From: Vandiemenella viatica
Taxonomy: Eukaryota > Arthropoda > Insecta > Orthoptera > Morabidae
Length of the DNA stretch: 64,000 bases
Direction of reading: 5' to 3'
Assembly (NCBI GenBank): GCA_031002005.1
Contig: CM061919.1
Coordinates: 34,623,088 to 34,687,087, forward strand
The notes under the pieces were generated by a model that saw nothing but the letters and a program-made list of their open reading frames with translations, did no database searches and had not been told where the DNA came from. Positions within the stretch are counted from its first letter, which is position 1, and each line of letters opens with the position of its first letter. The position numbers and the translations under genes were made by a program. This document shows positions 1-11,662 of this stretch, one piece after another.

Positions 1-971
1 GAGATTTCTCTACACACTGCTTGAATCTCATTCCAAAGAATGTCTAGGTTACGTGGTTTACGTTTGTACACCTCATCTTTTACTGTGCCCCACAAGAAGA
101 AATCCAGTGGTGTAAGGTCTGGAGAGCGTGCTGGAAACTCGATTGGCCCCCTGCGTCCTATCCACCGGCCCGACAAATTTTGATCCAGGTAAGCTCGTAC
201 GTCCCTGTGATAGTGCGGCGGAGCACCATCTTGTTGAAAATAAAAATCATCATTACCGTATAATGCACGAATGGCAGGAAATATGGAATCAGCAAGCATT
301 GTTAGGTAATTAATACCAGTTACAGTGCCTTCAAATCGAAAAGGTCCAATGAGTCCCCTTGAAGACAAACCGCACCACACATTTACACCTGGCAAATTTA
401 CAGCTTTTTCAATTGTAATGTGAGGATTTTCTTCCCCCCAGTAAACACAATTGTGCCTATTGACAGTTCCATTAAGTTTGAATTGGGCTTCATCCGACCA
501 AATGATGCTACCCATAAATCCCGGTTCACGTATCACCATCTCCTGAATCCATTCACAAAATTGCAACCTTCTATCTGGATCGTCGTCACTTAGCTGTTGC
601 ACCAGCCTTGGAATGTAAACACGATACTTGCGTCTCTTCAGAATGCGTAGCACGCTGCTAGCACTTACATCACTTTCACGTGCCCCTTGCCTTGAAGATT
701 TGTTAGGAGAGCGTTGAAACAGTTCCAAGACTGCCATTGATGACTCATCACTTGTAGCTGTTCGAGGCCGACCTGAATGACCTTTATGCACATCACACAC
801 TGTTCCATGAACTTCGAACTTGTCTCGTATGCGTGTAATTGTTAATCTTGAAGGTGGTTCTGTATCATACTCCCTTCTCCACTGTCTTTGAACTTCATTT
901 ACATTCTCAAACTTCCAGTACCACTTAATAACCTGCTTACGTTCTTCAAAACTCAAACGTACGTCCCCCAT
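1..971 (-). CDS. mariner-type transposase, open, 3' end outside window
   Basis: Reading the minus strand from ATG at 971 gives 323 codons with no stop up to the window edge. The N-terminus is helix-turn-helix-like (residues ~1-120) and includes a GRPRT-type AT-hook/linker. The DDE catalytic core follows: WSDEAQF gives the first Asp, QQDGAPPH the second, and SPDLTPLDFFLWG the third. By my count 41 residues separate the second and third Asp, which points to a DD41D-type Tc1/mariner rather than classical DD34D mariner. The enzyme would cut and rejoin transposon ends at TA targets in the nucleus. All three acidic residues are present and no frameshift is visible, unlike every other transposase in this window. 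The start is chosen because it is the first Met after the leader and begins MGDVRLSFEERK. Confidence 0.88.
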   Translation of the reverse strand, partial: MGDVRLSFEERKQVIKWYWKFENVNEVQRQWRREYDTEPPSRLTITRIRDKFEVHGTVCDVHKGHSGRPRTATSDESSMAVLELFQRSPNKSSRQGARESDVSASSVLRILKRRKYRVYIPRLVQQLSDDDPDRRLQFCEWIQEMVIREPGFMGSIIWSDEAQFKLNGTVNRHNCVYWGEENPHITIEKAVNLPGVNVWCGLSSRGLIGPFRFEGTVTGINYLTMLADSIFPAIRALYGNDDFYFQQDGAPPHYHRDVRAYLDQNLSGRWIGRRGPIEFPARSPDLTPLDFFLWGTVKDEVYKRKPRNLDILWNEIQAVCREI

Positions 972-1115
972 GTTGATATTACAAATTCCAACTGATAATA
1001 TAACATAGAGGGACGATTATGCTGGCACCTGGCGAAGAAATATAACACTAGCCTTGTAGAGCGGGAAAACAACAATAGTTTAAAGTGTGTATACATTTTT
1101 TTGAAGCACCCGGTA
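1..1115 (-). mobile_element. Tc1/mariner element, right end in window
   Basis: The transposase ORF (start at 971) is preceded on the minus strand by about 140 bp of leader. It ends in a candidate terminal repeat at about 1080-1115, which reads CCGGGTGCTTCAAAAAAA followed by TGTATACAC. A TA dinucleotide flanks the outer edge, as expected for Tc1/mariner insertion. The other terminus lies left of the window, so TIR pairing and target duplication cannot be tested here. The intact frame suggests this is a young copy. Confidence 0.75.
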
Positions 1116-1349
1116 TAAAAGTTTTTAATTGTTTGCTCCTTTCCATTGTACATAGAAGTCATTAGCTATTTTCCCAGATTTTGACTGATACCATTAGCTC
1201 TAAAAACGTGAAAACCACATCCAAATTGCTGCATTACTTATTGCGCGATACCCGTTACAGTAAAGAGACAAACGCAGCTTGCTTACAGATATATAATAGT
1301 ATAGATTTGCCAGTTGCTTACAAAATGTTCTCAACAACTAAAAAAGATC

Positions 1350-1560
1350 CTTCACAATCATTTAGGTGAAATCATTGCCAAATGCCATACCTTCGTTTAT
1401 TCTCCACAAAGTTATTGGCGAAATATCGTGTTCCTCTAATTTTTTCTTCCAGGCCCTTACAATTTTCTTCAATAAACAGTTGAAAAGAGTGAACGATAAA
1501 CCATAACCTTGCCGTACACTGCTGTTTATATTGAAGGATTGCGACATTTCAGTCAAAATT
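1350..1560 (-). pseudogene. non-LTR reverse transcriptase fragment
   Basis: A 64-codon minus-strand frame contains SVRQGYGLSFTLFN, followed by a Trp/Lys-rich stretch and FGNDF. This matches the order of RT motif B (RQGDxLSPxLFN) and the catalytic FADD box, but Asp has become Tyr in the first and Ala has become Asn in the second. It is a decayed LINE scrap, possibly of the RTE/R-type group. Neither end can be defined, and the flanks hold nothing further I recognise. Confidence 0.55.
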
Positions 1561-1640
1561 TTACTTTCGATAGGGTATCACGAATTAGGTATACCATTTT
1601 TGATTTAATTCCAAAATCACTTTATCCAAGGTTTCTCTAA

Positions 1641-1775
1641 GCACCACCGAACGTGGTGCATGAGCGATAACGTCCTGGCCTCATATTCGGTAGGACGTGG
1701 GTTCGAATCCCTGACTGGGCATCCGTATTTGGGTTTTCCATGGTTTCCAAATCACTCGAGGCAAATGCCGAGATC
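1641..1775 (+). repeat. tRNA-derived SINE copy (truncated)
   Basis: The copy carries a pol III B-box-like GGTTCGAATCC at about 1699 and an upstream A-box-like stretch. The family body follows (GGGTTTTCCATGGTTTCC, then AAATCACTC). The same body recurs at 8.87, 15.2, 27.6, 44.5 and 47.0 kb. This copy stops about 130 bp in, just before an (AT)n run near 1776-1797. Confidence 0.75.
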
Positions 1776-2119
1776 ATATATATATATATATTTATATGAT
1801 GCAACGTCTGTAAAAAATAATGGAATTCACATCAAAAATCTCCTCTGCGAAAGATCTACGTTTTCGAAAACTACCCTGATAATCACCTAAATGACTGTTG
1901 TTGTCGAGAATATTTCATAAGCAACTGGCAAAAGGGATACATCCCTATAATTATCCGAATCATTCTTATGTTATGAGCGTATTGGAGCTAATTTCCATTA
2001 TTTCAGGATATCAATCTGTTTTCCACATATCTTGAAAGATTAACAGCAGATCTTTACCTATCATTTAACATAATTTAATTGCAATGCAGCGCCCGCTCTA
2101 ATGGCAATTTCCCTACACA

Positions 2120-2752
2120 TCAATGCAGAATTTTGAAACCTTTTCCTACTACCTGTTCAATGTGATCTGCACAGTTTAGCTTGTTATCATATGTAATGCC
2201 AAGATATTTGCATTTCAAGTCTTCAATAAGCAATTCTTTCCCCACCTCATAATCATAATAAACCTTTAGTTTTTTATTTGTGTATCTAGTAAGCTGACCC
2301 TTCTTTGCATTTATCTTTATCCCATGTTTATCAACCCAACTAGATATCCTGTCCAGATCACCCGGCAACTATTTACAGTCCTCAACCAATTTGATCCTTT
2401 TATATAGCATTGTGTCATCTGCAAACAATATAATTTCTGATAGTAAACAATCAACACAATTATTCATTAGAATAATATAAAGCAATGGTTCCAGTATGCT
2501 ACTCTGTGGCACTCCCATTTTTACTTCCACTTCTTTTGATACCGCTTTTCCTACCCTAACTTTCTGTTTTCTACCTTTCAAAAATTCTTCTATGCAGCAA
2601 ATTACTTTCTGATCCACTCCAATAGATTTTACCTTATTTACTACCATTTCATGGCTCACTCTGTCAAAAGCCTTTGAAAGATCTAGTGCTATACTATCAA
2701 TTTGACCTCCCTTGTCCATTTCATCCGAAATATCTTGCATATATCCTACCAA
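2120..2752 (-). pseudogene. LINE reverse transcriptase (jockey/CR1-like), one in-frame stop
   Basis: Two minus-strand frames, 2752-2369 and 2368-2120, are the same reading frame separated only by a TAA at about 2369. The upstream part has LDLSKAFDRVSHE (motif A), GVPQSSILEPLL (motif B, Gly lost) and FADDTMLY (catalytic motif C). The downstream part has INAKKGQ and KYLGITYDNKLN, typical of motifs D/E. It is the palm region of a jockey/CR1-group RT that would prime on nicked target DNA. Both ends are missing. Nothing upstream in 2753-3500 continues it. Confidence 0.85.
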
Positions 2753-3489
2753 CTGAGATTCACATGAATATCCTAGCCTAAAGCGAACCAGTGATCAGTC
2801 TGTAATTTTTACACTCTTTCTTTGTCGACCGGTAATGCTGTTGCATTTAAGTCAGGATGTGAACACATCTTTCCTTGCCGTAAGTCTCATTTCTTATACG
2901 ATTATGGATTTTTACTGAAAATGTTGTTGAATGTGTTCATAAATCTCACTCACACCAATGTTGGTTTTGTTAACATTTTCAAGTGTTATGGTCAACCCTG
3001 GATACGTAGTCATGTACAATGTACACAGGCAGATCTGAAGCATGCATTGTGTCGGCTGAACAAACACTTTGGTGTGATAGATGTTTCTTGCATTACACAG
3101 AGTGACCATACCTCCCATGGGACTCTATCTGAATGTTCGGGGCAAGCAGAAGCTAACACAATTGATTGCCAGTAGTATCAGGAGTGGCAGGTTGGATGTG
3201 CACCCCATCCTGTTGGTAATTGGTGGTAGAACTCAGTGTTTTTGAGGCCAAAGGTCATGAGTGGGAAGAGTTACATAAGAAATGTACATAATGATATTAC
3301 AGTCAAAAATAAAAAATGTCAGTCTAAAATAGCTTTGTTTCATCAGAAAATTAGGGAAATCTCAAGCAAACTTGATTACTTCATAATATCTATGGAAGAA
3401 GCCCATTAATCATTGAATCTTATCATAATTATCATGTCTGGCAGAACACCATCTGAAGAATTCTGAAATATGTCTCCTTCCTTTTAATG
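2753..3489. other. no recognised gene
   Basis: A 117-codon plus-strand frame (2822-3175) runs through this stretch. It shows no motif or compositional signal I recognise, and an overlapping antisense frame is almost as open. I treat it as spacer or old repeat. Confidence 0.4.
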
Positions 3490-3837
3490 GATATAGGTTA
3501 GCTTCATGTTATTGCAGGTCAGAGATGAGAGTGGGTGGAGCAACCATATATGTAAGAGAAAATACTGAGAGAAAATCATTAGATTTAAGTAAATACTGTA
3601 TATAATTTTTTTTTTAATATTGTGCAATACAGTTAGAATTAGATAGCAACTATTTTATAGTTCTGACAGTTCATAGGGCTCCCACAGGAGACTTCAGTAA
3701 ATTTTGTAATAAACTTGAAGCGGTTCTATTAAATATGTCATGAACTAAAAGGAAAATTATCCTCTGTTGAAACATAAATTTTTCTGTAGGATGTAACGAG
3801 ACAGATTATCTTCTAGGAATGCTTAGATCATTCAATC

Positions 3838-4291
3838 CATGGGTGTATCCAGCGAGGGGCAGAGGAGGGTTGCTGCCCCCCCCCCACCCTAGAAAATATA
3901 GTTGCCTTCAGTAAGCTTCAACGAGTGAAGAACTGGCCCAAAAGCTCTTTGGGACAGGAAAGGTTGACTGGATTGTGCCTGATGAGTGTGAATCGAAATT
4001 TCGTGAAAGTACACCGTGAGATATTGACATAAAAAGTAATTGAAAAATTTTCTAAGAATCTGAGAAAATTAATGTTTACATAAAAAAACTATAATTGAGT
4101 TACGATCTTAATTAACTTGTGCATTGTGGTTGCATTACTTACTATGTTAATCAATAATAAAATTGTTTCCGCAATATATTCGAGTTTCATTTTGTAAGAA
4201 ATCATCATGTTTCAGTCCCTCACCCTATTTCCTTGAAAAAATTTTGTTCAGATCTTGCCCCCCTCTAGTTTTGATCCTGGACATGCCCTTG
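3838..4291. mobile_element. 454-bp hAT-type MITE with perfect 8-bp target duplication
   Basis: The LINE endonuclease is interrupted by a segment bounded by identical ATTCAATC at 3830-3837 and 4292-4299. The ends are imperfect inverted repeats: CATGGGTGTATCCAG at the left, and the reverse complement of the right end reads CAAGGGCATGTCCAG. No transposase fits inside. Eight-bp duplications and CA-GGG ends are typical of hAT. It inserted after the LINE. Confidence 0.88.
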
Positions 4292-6443
4292 ATTCAATCT
4301 CTATCAAACTGTAAATTTCCGAACTAGAATACAAAAAGAAAGTAGCACAATTATTGATAACATTTTTGTAGAGCACAATAAATTAGGAATACATGGAACA
4401 GTTCCAATGGAAAATGGTGTGTCATACCACAATGCGCAAATAATTACTTTGTATGTTATGGAAAATTAAAATAAGAAAAACAAAGGATTTGTCAAAGTTA
4501 GGCCATTAGACAGAGATTTAATAAAAACATTAAATGATGAACTTCTCAATGAGGACTGGAGCACTGATTAAATTAAAAGGGTAAACAATAAATTCAATTA
4601 CCTTCACCCAAGGTTTTCGGAAATTTATAAAAGGTGTCTCCCTTCAAAACTAGCTCTAATTGGTCAAAAAGGAGTAAACAAAAATTGGATTACAGTAGGT
4701 ATTAAAACATCTTGCAGACTTAAAAGGGAATAGTATGTAAAAGTTAGGAATATTGATAATATGCTTCTCAGATACCATTACAAAACTTACTGTAGAATTT
4801 TATCCAAAGTAATAAGAGAAGGTTAACTTTTGGCCATAAACAATTAGATTATTAGTTCAGATAATAAGATAAAAAGTGTTTGGAACATTATTAAAAGAGA
4901 AACAACTGTATCATCCCTTGAACATAAACCTATATCTTTAAGAATTGACGATAAACTTGTAAATGATCCCTCTTATGTAGGAAGTGCTTTTAATAACTAC
5001 TACTTAACAGTTGCTGAAAACTGAAAGGATAATGTATTGGGAATATGGATGCTATAACAATATTTAAATCCTTGTCACCAAAAACAGCATCAATGTCTCT
5101 ATTTCCCACCAGTCAAAATGAAATTGAAAATAATATTAAATCCCTCACAAATAAAAAGTCATTTGGATATGATGAGGTTTCAACCCATGTAGTGAAACAA
5201 TATAGCACCAGCCTTAGTAGAGTTATTTGTCATATTTGTAATAGTTATTTCGAAGAAGGTACATTCCCTGACTCACTCAAGAAGTCGATAATCAAACCGC
5301 TTTATAAAAAGGGCGATACCTCAAAGACTGAGAATTACAGACCCATTTCACTTCTACCAGCATTTTCAAAAATCCTCGAAAAAGCAATGTACAAAAGGGT
5401 GTATGCACATCTACAAAAGAATGACCTACTCAGTAAGGCACAGTTTGGTTTTAGGCAAGGTGTTTTAACAGATTCAACAATTTTTGCTTTTGCAAACAAC
5501 AAACTGGAAGCAATGCATTAAAAATTAAATTCCCTAGGTATATTCTGTGAGCTTGCTAAGGCCTATGAGTGTTGAATATGAGATTCTTCTAGGTAAGTTA
5601 GACCACTATGTAGTTAGTGGTAAGCCAGGAGTTTGGTTTAAATCATACATGGAAAATAGAAAACAATATGTATCATTGAACGATGTTAATACAGGAGATG
5701 TTATAAACTCAGAATAGGGAACAGTTAAATGTGGTGTGCCTCAGGGTTCAATTCTTGGCCCTCTGCTGTTCTTAACCAATATAAATGATCTCCCTCATAT
5801 ACTACATGATAACGAATACATGGTGCTCTCTGTATATGATACCAGCATATTGTACAAAACCTTTAAAACACACCAAATGATGCTATAAAGAAAATTAATA
5901 GGTAGTTTAATGCTAACAAACTAATACTTAATGTAGAAAAGACCCAGTTATTTCAAATTGTTACAAAAAATAAAACAAAGGACAGCTATAATTTGATATC
6001 TGAAGGAAAGGCAATCAATGAAAGCAGTTTTCCAAAATTCCTGGGTGTATATATCGATAACAAATTGAACTGGTGCAACATATTCAATAACTTCTTAAAA
6101 AACTGAATTCTGCAACATTTTTACTGAGGGTAATATCTAGAATAGCTAATATAGAAACCAGAAAGTTAGTATATATTACATATTTTCACTCTCTGCTCAC
6201 TTATGGCATCTCATTCTAGTGACACTCTTCACAAGCACAGAGGATATTTAAATTACAAAAGGGTGCTGTATGAACTATTTGTGGAGCAAGCCCACGGACA
6301 TCGTGCAGATATCTATTTAGAAAGCTAGGTGTACTTATAAGGCCAGCACAGTATGTATACTCCCTATTATCATTTGTAGTGGAAAATCTTGAGCACTTCA
6401 ATCTTAATGCTGACATACATAGCCATAATACTAGGAATAAATA

Positions 6444-6774
6444 CGTCGGATCCATCCAGGAAAGATCAGGAATCGGGCGGGACGAATGGAGTTCCCGGTT
6501 AGAGGTAGATGACTCGACAGCGAAGGTAGGCTGTGGATATCCCTCGGACAGTGGAGAATAACTGTGAGAACACAGCGGATACAAGGATCCGGTTTATTAG
6601 ACTCACAATACACAATGATAGATAGCGGAGTGATGTCGCCTCGGCGGTCAGACAGGAAGAGACCTCCGTTTTCTGTGCGCCGCCTTTAAGTAGCCCTTTG
6701 TAGATGTCGCTGTGGCGCTGCTCGCTGCGTCTGAGGCGCCCTCTAGTAGCTAACCCCTTACTCCAGATCCGACA
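6444..6774 (-). mobile_element. solo LTR in the LINE
   Basis: A 331-bp GC-richer block lies between AATA copies at 6440-6443 and 6775-6778. On the minus strand it starts TGTCGGATC and ends GGATCCGACG, an inverted-end pattern in which the terminal CA appears mutated to CG. AATAAACC in its middle could serve as a poly(A) signal. The surrounding LINE frame is continuous once it is removed. No internal retroviral domain remains, so it is best read as a solo LTR left by recombination. Confidence 0.78.
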
Positions 6775-7059
6775 AATATAATATTCACAAGGATTACAAA
6801 TTACTGTCAATTGTACAGAAAGGGATAACATTTACTGGAGCTTCCTTATTCAATGTCTTACCAAAAGAAATAAACCAATTTTATTCTGTGAAAGAATTTT
6901 CTTCTTGGAATTTTGTATTTAAGAATGGCTGTGAAAATATTATGTATGATGTATCGAAGGGGAAGGTGACAAATTTGTTCAAAATTACTAAAATGATACA
7001 TGGTTTTTCTTTCTATTGAAAAACTGTTGACAACTGAAGTAATTACACTGTTCACAAAA

Positions 7060-7445
7060 TTCACTCATATATAGTAACTAACATGAGATAGAATGCACTC
7101 AAAAATTGCAGTGAAAAATTATCATACTAACAGCTTTTTAAGTAAGTGACTGTTTATCAGTTGTTGGTACTATAATTAATATTGTTAATAAGTGTGTGTA
7201 CTGTTCCACATAAATAGTAACTAACATGATATAATATGTTGTTGTAGATTACAGTGGAAATTTGTTACAGTGTGGTAAGTGGTTGGTAAAAAAATAACTG
7301 GTTATTAGATGCTGGTAACGAGTGTATATACTGTTCCACATATAAAGTAATAAATATGGGATTGTATTTGCAGATTACAGTGGATATTGATTATACTAAT
7401 GGGTTGTTATCAATTACAGGTAATATTGTACTGTTCCACATCCCC
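7060..7445 (+). repeat. three tandem ~110-140-bp repeats after the LINE
   Basis: Three degenerate copies each open near TAGTAACTAACATG or similar. Each has GATTACAGTGGA-type sequence in the middle and closes with GTACTGTTCCACAT (about 7200, 7330 and 7440). They lie directly downstream of the LINE C-terminus and are probably its 3' UTR repeats. Confidence 0.7.
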
Positions 7446-8870
7446 GAGACTATTCTCACATGGGATCAAAGTGAAACATAGCTATCTAAGAGTGCTGTGT
7501 CTGTCTGCCCCTTTGTCCAGGCATAGCGCAAAAGCACAGAATCTCTTTCGATGATGTTTCCACACTTTGAAAACTTATTGTCTAGCTTGAAATCTGAGGT
7601 TTATCTTCTCACGTTAAGTGAGAGGACAACAGATAATTTGGATAAACTTCCACAATTGTTGTGTATCATTTTTGTAAAAAGGTGACTTCTAATATAAAAC
7701 TGGGTTGGAACATAACATTAACAACATATGTTGCTAGAGTAATTATATGTTCAGAAGGAACTTCAACAGAAACATAAAAGACAGGGAACTGAGTAAGCGC
7801 GCTTTACTTTGTACAGAAATTAGCATTTACCCTCCAAGCTCTATTTGGAAAACAGAACCGGGCACGATGTTTCATAGGTAGGTCTTGACGATATTGAGAT
7901 AGTATCCACCGGGAAAATATACCTGCTGAGATTACTGAGAGGATTACAAGTAGTGGAATATATGTGGTTTCCAAAACTAATATACAGCCTTTACCCGTGT
8001 TAGTTGTACATCTTTGTCATTACACCTCGTATTCACAGTAATGTGTGAGACAGAGAGTATTTTGCACCCATATAAAAGTGTTTCCCCATTTCATGACCAT
8101 TATAAACGTTTAAAGGTATACATACTGAGACATGGAATTGCAAAAAGTGCTAGGTAATGAATGGGTACTGAGTGAAGGATTAGGGTCACTATGTGGAATC
8201 CAAGAGAGGACTATGACCATGTAATAGGAGACTGATTTTAGGCACAAGGACGCCAACATTTATTACTTACAGATAATCGAGTTAAGTTTTAAAGTAAACC
8301 TGCGCGTAAAATATAATTAAACAGCTATGGAAATAGATATCGGGGCATTACTTCCAACGCGAACAAGAATGCGCTTAGAAAGCTATCTGTGTCGACACTT
8401 GTTTATAATTTCTGGAGGTGTAGACACATCGTGACATCCTTAACAACCCAGCATCTCGTATGCGCTAGCGTTTTATCAAGACGCGATAATAGTACAACGT
8501 AATAAATCAAACTCTCTCACATTGTCTTCTGGAGTACTGTTCTGCTGTGTGTGGTCCACCACATCCAACTTTATTGGCACTTCTTTTCGCGAAACATCAA
8601 TCGATGCTAAGAAGTAAACTGGCAGGCTTAAAGAGAGCAAAGCCATAGCTCATACTTGTTAGGTGCACTTTGATTGCCCCCACGCAACATTTTTAACTTC
8701 TCCATAATAAGCCTCTGGAAATTTAGTTGTATTTGAACGGAGTGCAGAATAAGCTCAGGAAATAAACTCTTAAATTCATTTACTTGAATTTTCTTTCTGT
8801 GCCTTAGGGACACAAATCTACAGCGTGATGTTTAGTACATATAAAAAATGTGAGAAAGATATCCGAAAGG
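7446..8870. other. no recognised gene
   Basis: AT-rich sequence without coding motifs on either strand. I see no TIR pair, tandem repeat or RNA-like fold that I can support. Confidence 0.4.
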
Positions 8871-8872
8871 TT

Positions 8873-9095
8873 TCACCGAGCATGGTTCGTGAACTATAGT
8901 GCTCTGGCATCGCATTCGGGAGGACGTGGGTCGAACCCCCGTCCGGCATTCAGATTTGGGTTTTCCACAGTTTCCTCAGATCACTCCAGGCGAATGCGTC
9001 CTTCAACAGACCATGGCCGAATTCCTTCCCGTTTCTTGCTCCCAGTCCTTTCCCACTTCTAATGACCTCGACGTGAACGAGACGTAAAGCAATAT
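8873..9095 (+). repeat. SINE copy, nearly full length
   Basis: Family head CACCGAGCATGGT is followed by GCATTCGGGAGGACG, a damaged B box (GGGTCGAACCCC) and the body motif GGGTTTTCCACAG. The conserved 3' part follows, with CATGGCCGAATTCCTTCCC and AATGACCTCGACG. It ends ACGTAAAGCAATATTAAAAAAG, an A-rich tail. A-rich tails of this kind indicate LINE-mediated retroposition. Confidence 0.85.
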
Positions 9096-9351
9096 TAAAA
9101 AAGAGAAAGGTCTATTTGAGATTAAAGTTCGGTTGGGTTTTTGATGTTTGTCTCGTTTGTTTGCGTCTAATTTAATAAACCTTTTAACATACTAGAAATG
9201 TAGGTGAAATCGTGAGTTGTCATTAATGCTGTTAACTGTTGTTAATTTCAGAAACCGTCCATCCATCCTTAATTTAATCAATCTATAATTCATCACGATG
9301 TAGAAAAATGGGTATGTTCCCCGTGTCTTTGACGGTGAATGAATTTTTAAT

Positions 9352-9695
9352 TAGGGCCATCCATTAATTACGTGAAGTATTTTTACGAGAGATTTTGGCG
9401 GGAGCCCCCCCCCCTTTTCTAACCGACCACGTAGTTCTTTTGAGACCTTTTTTTCTTTAGCTCTCCTCCTTCTGAGGACAGTTGTACCCACCTCCCCCTA
9501 AGGTCGGTTTCCGTGTCGATTCTAGACCCCGCTAAAGCCGAAACCCGCGTCGTTTGTAGAGCTTTTTATTTAGCTTTGCTGTCCTTCAAGAATTTCACAT
9601 GAGACTTCCGTCGACCTCCCCCCACCCGCCACCCATTGGTGAGATTTGTTGAGATTTCGCCGGGCGCCCCTCACGTAGTTAATGTACTCTCCATT
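9352..9695. mobile_element. MITE-like element, probably hAT group
   Basis: Terminal segments GGGCCATCCATTAATTACGTGA (left) and TCACGTAGTTAATG (right) are roughly inverted to each other. The inside has C-runs and no ORF. The exact termini and target duplication are unclear. Confidence 0.45.
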
Positions 9696-11180
9696 AGGAG
9701 CTCAATGTGGAAGGTAAGAGAGGACTATGAACAGTAAGTTAGGCATAATAGAGTGATTGTTTGTCACTTTTAGACAATGAAGCCAAGGACTAGAATAAGC
9801 TATCCAATAATAACCTCAAACAGTGAAACTTTACATGTAAAAAAATGACTTCAGGTACCATTTTTCACTATACTAGTTATAGAAAACCAAATAATAACAC
9901 GTGTTGCTTGATGTATTGGAGCTGTGTGGAATATTTTGATTCTAGACTACGAATCTTGAAGGGAATAGCGTATGTGGGGTATTGCCGTACCGCATGGCAA
10001 GCGATTGATTGATTAAAACTGTGAACACTGTAATAACACGGGGGCATGGGGCAGAAATATTCTATAAGTGATATCACACAGAATGTAACAGATGATGCGT
10101 TCTGCTACCTCAAGAGTTCTTAGCCGGCCTATAAAAATTGACACATAATAACTGTTCACCTGATAATAATTTCTCCTGTTTCTGTTTTCTATTATTCTTT
10201 CAGGTAACGATATTAGCGGAAGTTATGACGAATCCTGGATCAATTAAAAAACCCAAAAAATCTCTGTATAAAGATAAAGAGCCAAGATTATCAACGTTAT
10301 CAATGCCTATATCCCCTAACTTATGAGTGTTTTAGGAACACTTTGGTAAACTGAAATCTGGATAGTTGTACGGTTATTCGACCTTTCCTCGTACAATTTC
10401 ATTCTTTTATACCTCAGTCAAGTTCATCTTGAACAGAAGACAAAGCTCAATATGCTTTGTGGGGAATTAAATATTTCTGTGCACCTGCGCTGTGACGCCG
10501 GTCACATGCTTTCATCAAGTGATGAGATCCTGTTGAGACACAGGTGTCTGAAGTAGCCGGAGTTTCCTCGGCACGCGCGGGTCCACTGGAGTTATTCCTG
10601 CAACCCTTGCCCACATTCTCTCCGTGATGACTCTCCGTAGTGACTCGTGAGGCGGGTCACTACCAGAACGGGTAAAATCAGGCTGCATTTCTATAGCGCT
10701 TTCACCTAACGTGCTGTAGAAATTACCGGCCGCATACCAGAGTGCTGACGTCAAGAGTGCGCACTGGAGCCAGACCTGTAGAAACCTGTCTGAGTTGCCT
10801 GACGTCATGGGAGTTACCCGCTAGAAAGAGGCACAAATGTCACTAACGTCGTGGCCACTCATTGGATACGCCTCTCCACCGGGGACACTCATTACCGCCA
10901 AATTTCACCGTTGGTCGATTAGAATCACCCGCGACAGTGATGTCATACGACCTTAGACTCTAATTGTTCTATTCGAATTTCCCGTCCTTATGATGTCACA
11001 GTAAATCTTGGCCTCTAATTGGCTGAGCTCAGTTTCTAGCATGAAAATGCCCTTTCTCTCTTCCCAGTTACCGTGTTTGTTTATTTTACTCTTTTCTTGG
11101 AATACATTTATTGTTTTTTGTATAACACTTAATTTTGATATCTGGATGTTGTGGATCATTTTCCTCAATTGCTAATAATA
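9696..11180. other. no recognised gene; GC-richer block at 10.5-10.95 kb
   Basis: The block at about 10,490-10,950 is noticeably richer in CpG than its surroundings and contains CCAAT-like ATTGG words. A 97-codon minus-strand frame (10,808-10,515) crosses it, but I recognise no domain. It could be a promoter, an old LTR or an unidentified repeat. Confidence 0.35.
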
Positions 11181-11231
11181 TTAATAAATAAATAACGCCA
11201 AAGCAATTGACTTTTTTGGATTTATTTGTCT

Positions 11232-11274
11232 CCCGTACGCGTTTCACTTCTTTAGCAGAAGCATCATCAGCGGG
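11232..11274 (-). ncRNA. hammerhead ribozyme motif (sense copy)
   Basis: On the minus strand the 43-nt segment starts CCCG and ends CGGG, giving a 4-bp stem I. The core is CTGATGA, then stem II with GCTTC pairing GAAGT (one G-U) around a TGCTAAA loop, then GAAAC. A very short stem III (AC-GC-GT) follows, with the predicted cut after GTA. This is the type I layout with minimal stem III reported for Penelope-like elements. A single U between CTGATGA and stem II is unusual. Activity is not shown. Confidence 0.72.
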
Positions 11275-11662
11275 TTTTTTCTGTTAATTATGTACAAATT
11301 GTAAACAGGTTATGTTTTGTTTGGTACAGTGGAATGAATTATTATCTAACTTATATTCTACTTACATTTGTGGTTTAATGCATTGCTTTTTGCTCCATTC
11401 TCAGCATCAGTGCCTTTGCATTTTTGGTGTGAGGTGTCTTCATTATTCCGAATCACAACACTGTACTATGTGTTTTTCTTGCAAATGGCCGTTCTGTTTT
11501 TTTACTAATTCTCGAGTTTGTGTTGTTATGCGGTGTTGTTTTGTTTTTTCAGTCTTCCATTTATTTGGCGGTTTTTTCAATCGTAAATGGTTTCAGTAGT
11601 TTATTGTGTTTTTCTTTTTATGTCCTTGTTTACTGTTGTTTTTCTGTGTCGATGTTTCTATT

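Larger units (their letters stand above)
3490..6960 (+). pseudogene. LINE with endonuclease and reverse transcriptase, broken and twice interrupted
   Basis: An old jockey/CR1-like LINE on the plus strand. Endonuclease remnants run from about 3520 to 4560 (for example IIDNIFVEHNK at ~4350) and are split by a MITE. The 158-codon frame 5045-5521 carries the RT entry motifs KPLYKKGD and NYRPISLLPAFSKILE, then AQFGFRQG. Frameshifted downstream are GVPQGSILGPLLFL (~5740) and YDTSILYK, the decayed FADD box (~5840). KFLGVYIDNKLNW follows at ~6040, and HNTRNK just before the LTR insertion. After the LTR the frame resumes with the usual C-terminal segment ending near 6950. Several stops and shifts make it non-functional. 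Confidence 0.85.

Noticed and set aside
2822..3175. 117-codon plus-strand frame as a host gene
   Set aside because: No recognisable domain, no splice or promoter context, and an antisense frame of similar openness.
8899..9087. Overlapping short plus-strand frames resembling a Cys/His/Arg-rich peptide
   Set aside because: They are translations of the SINE copy, and similar frames occur in other SINE copies.
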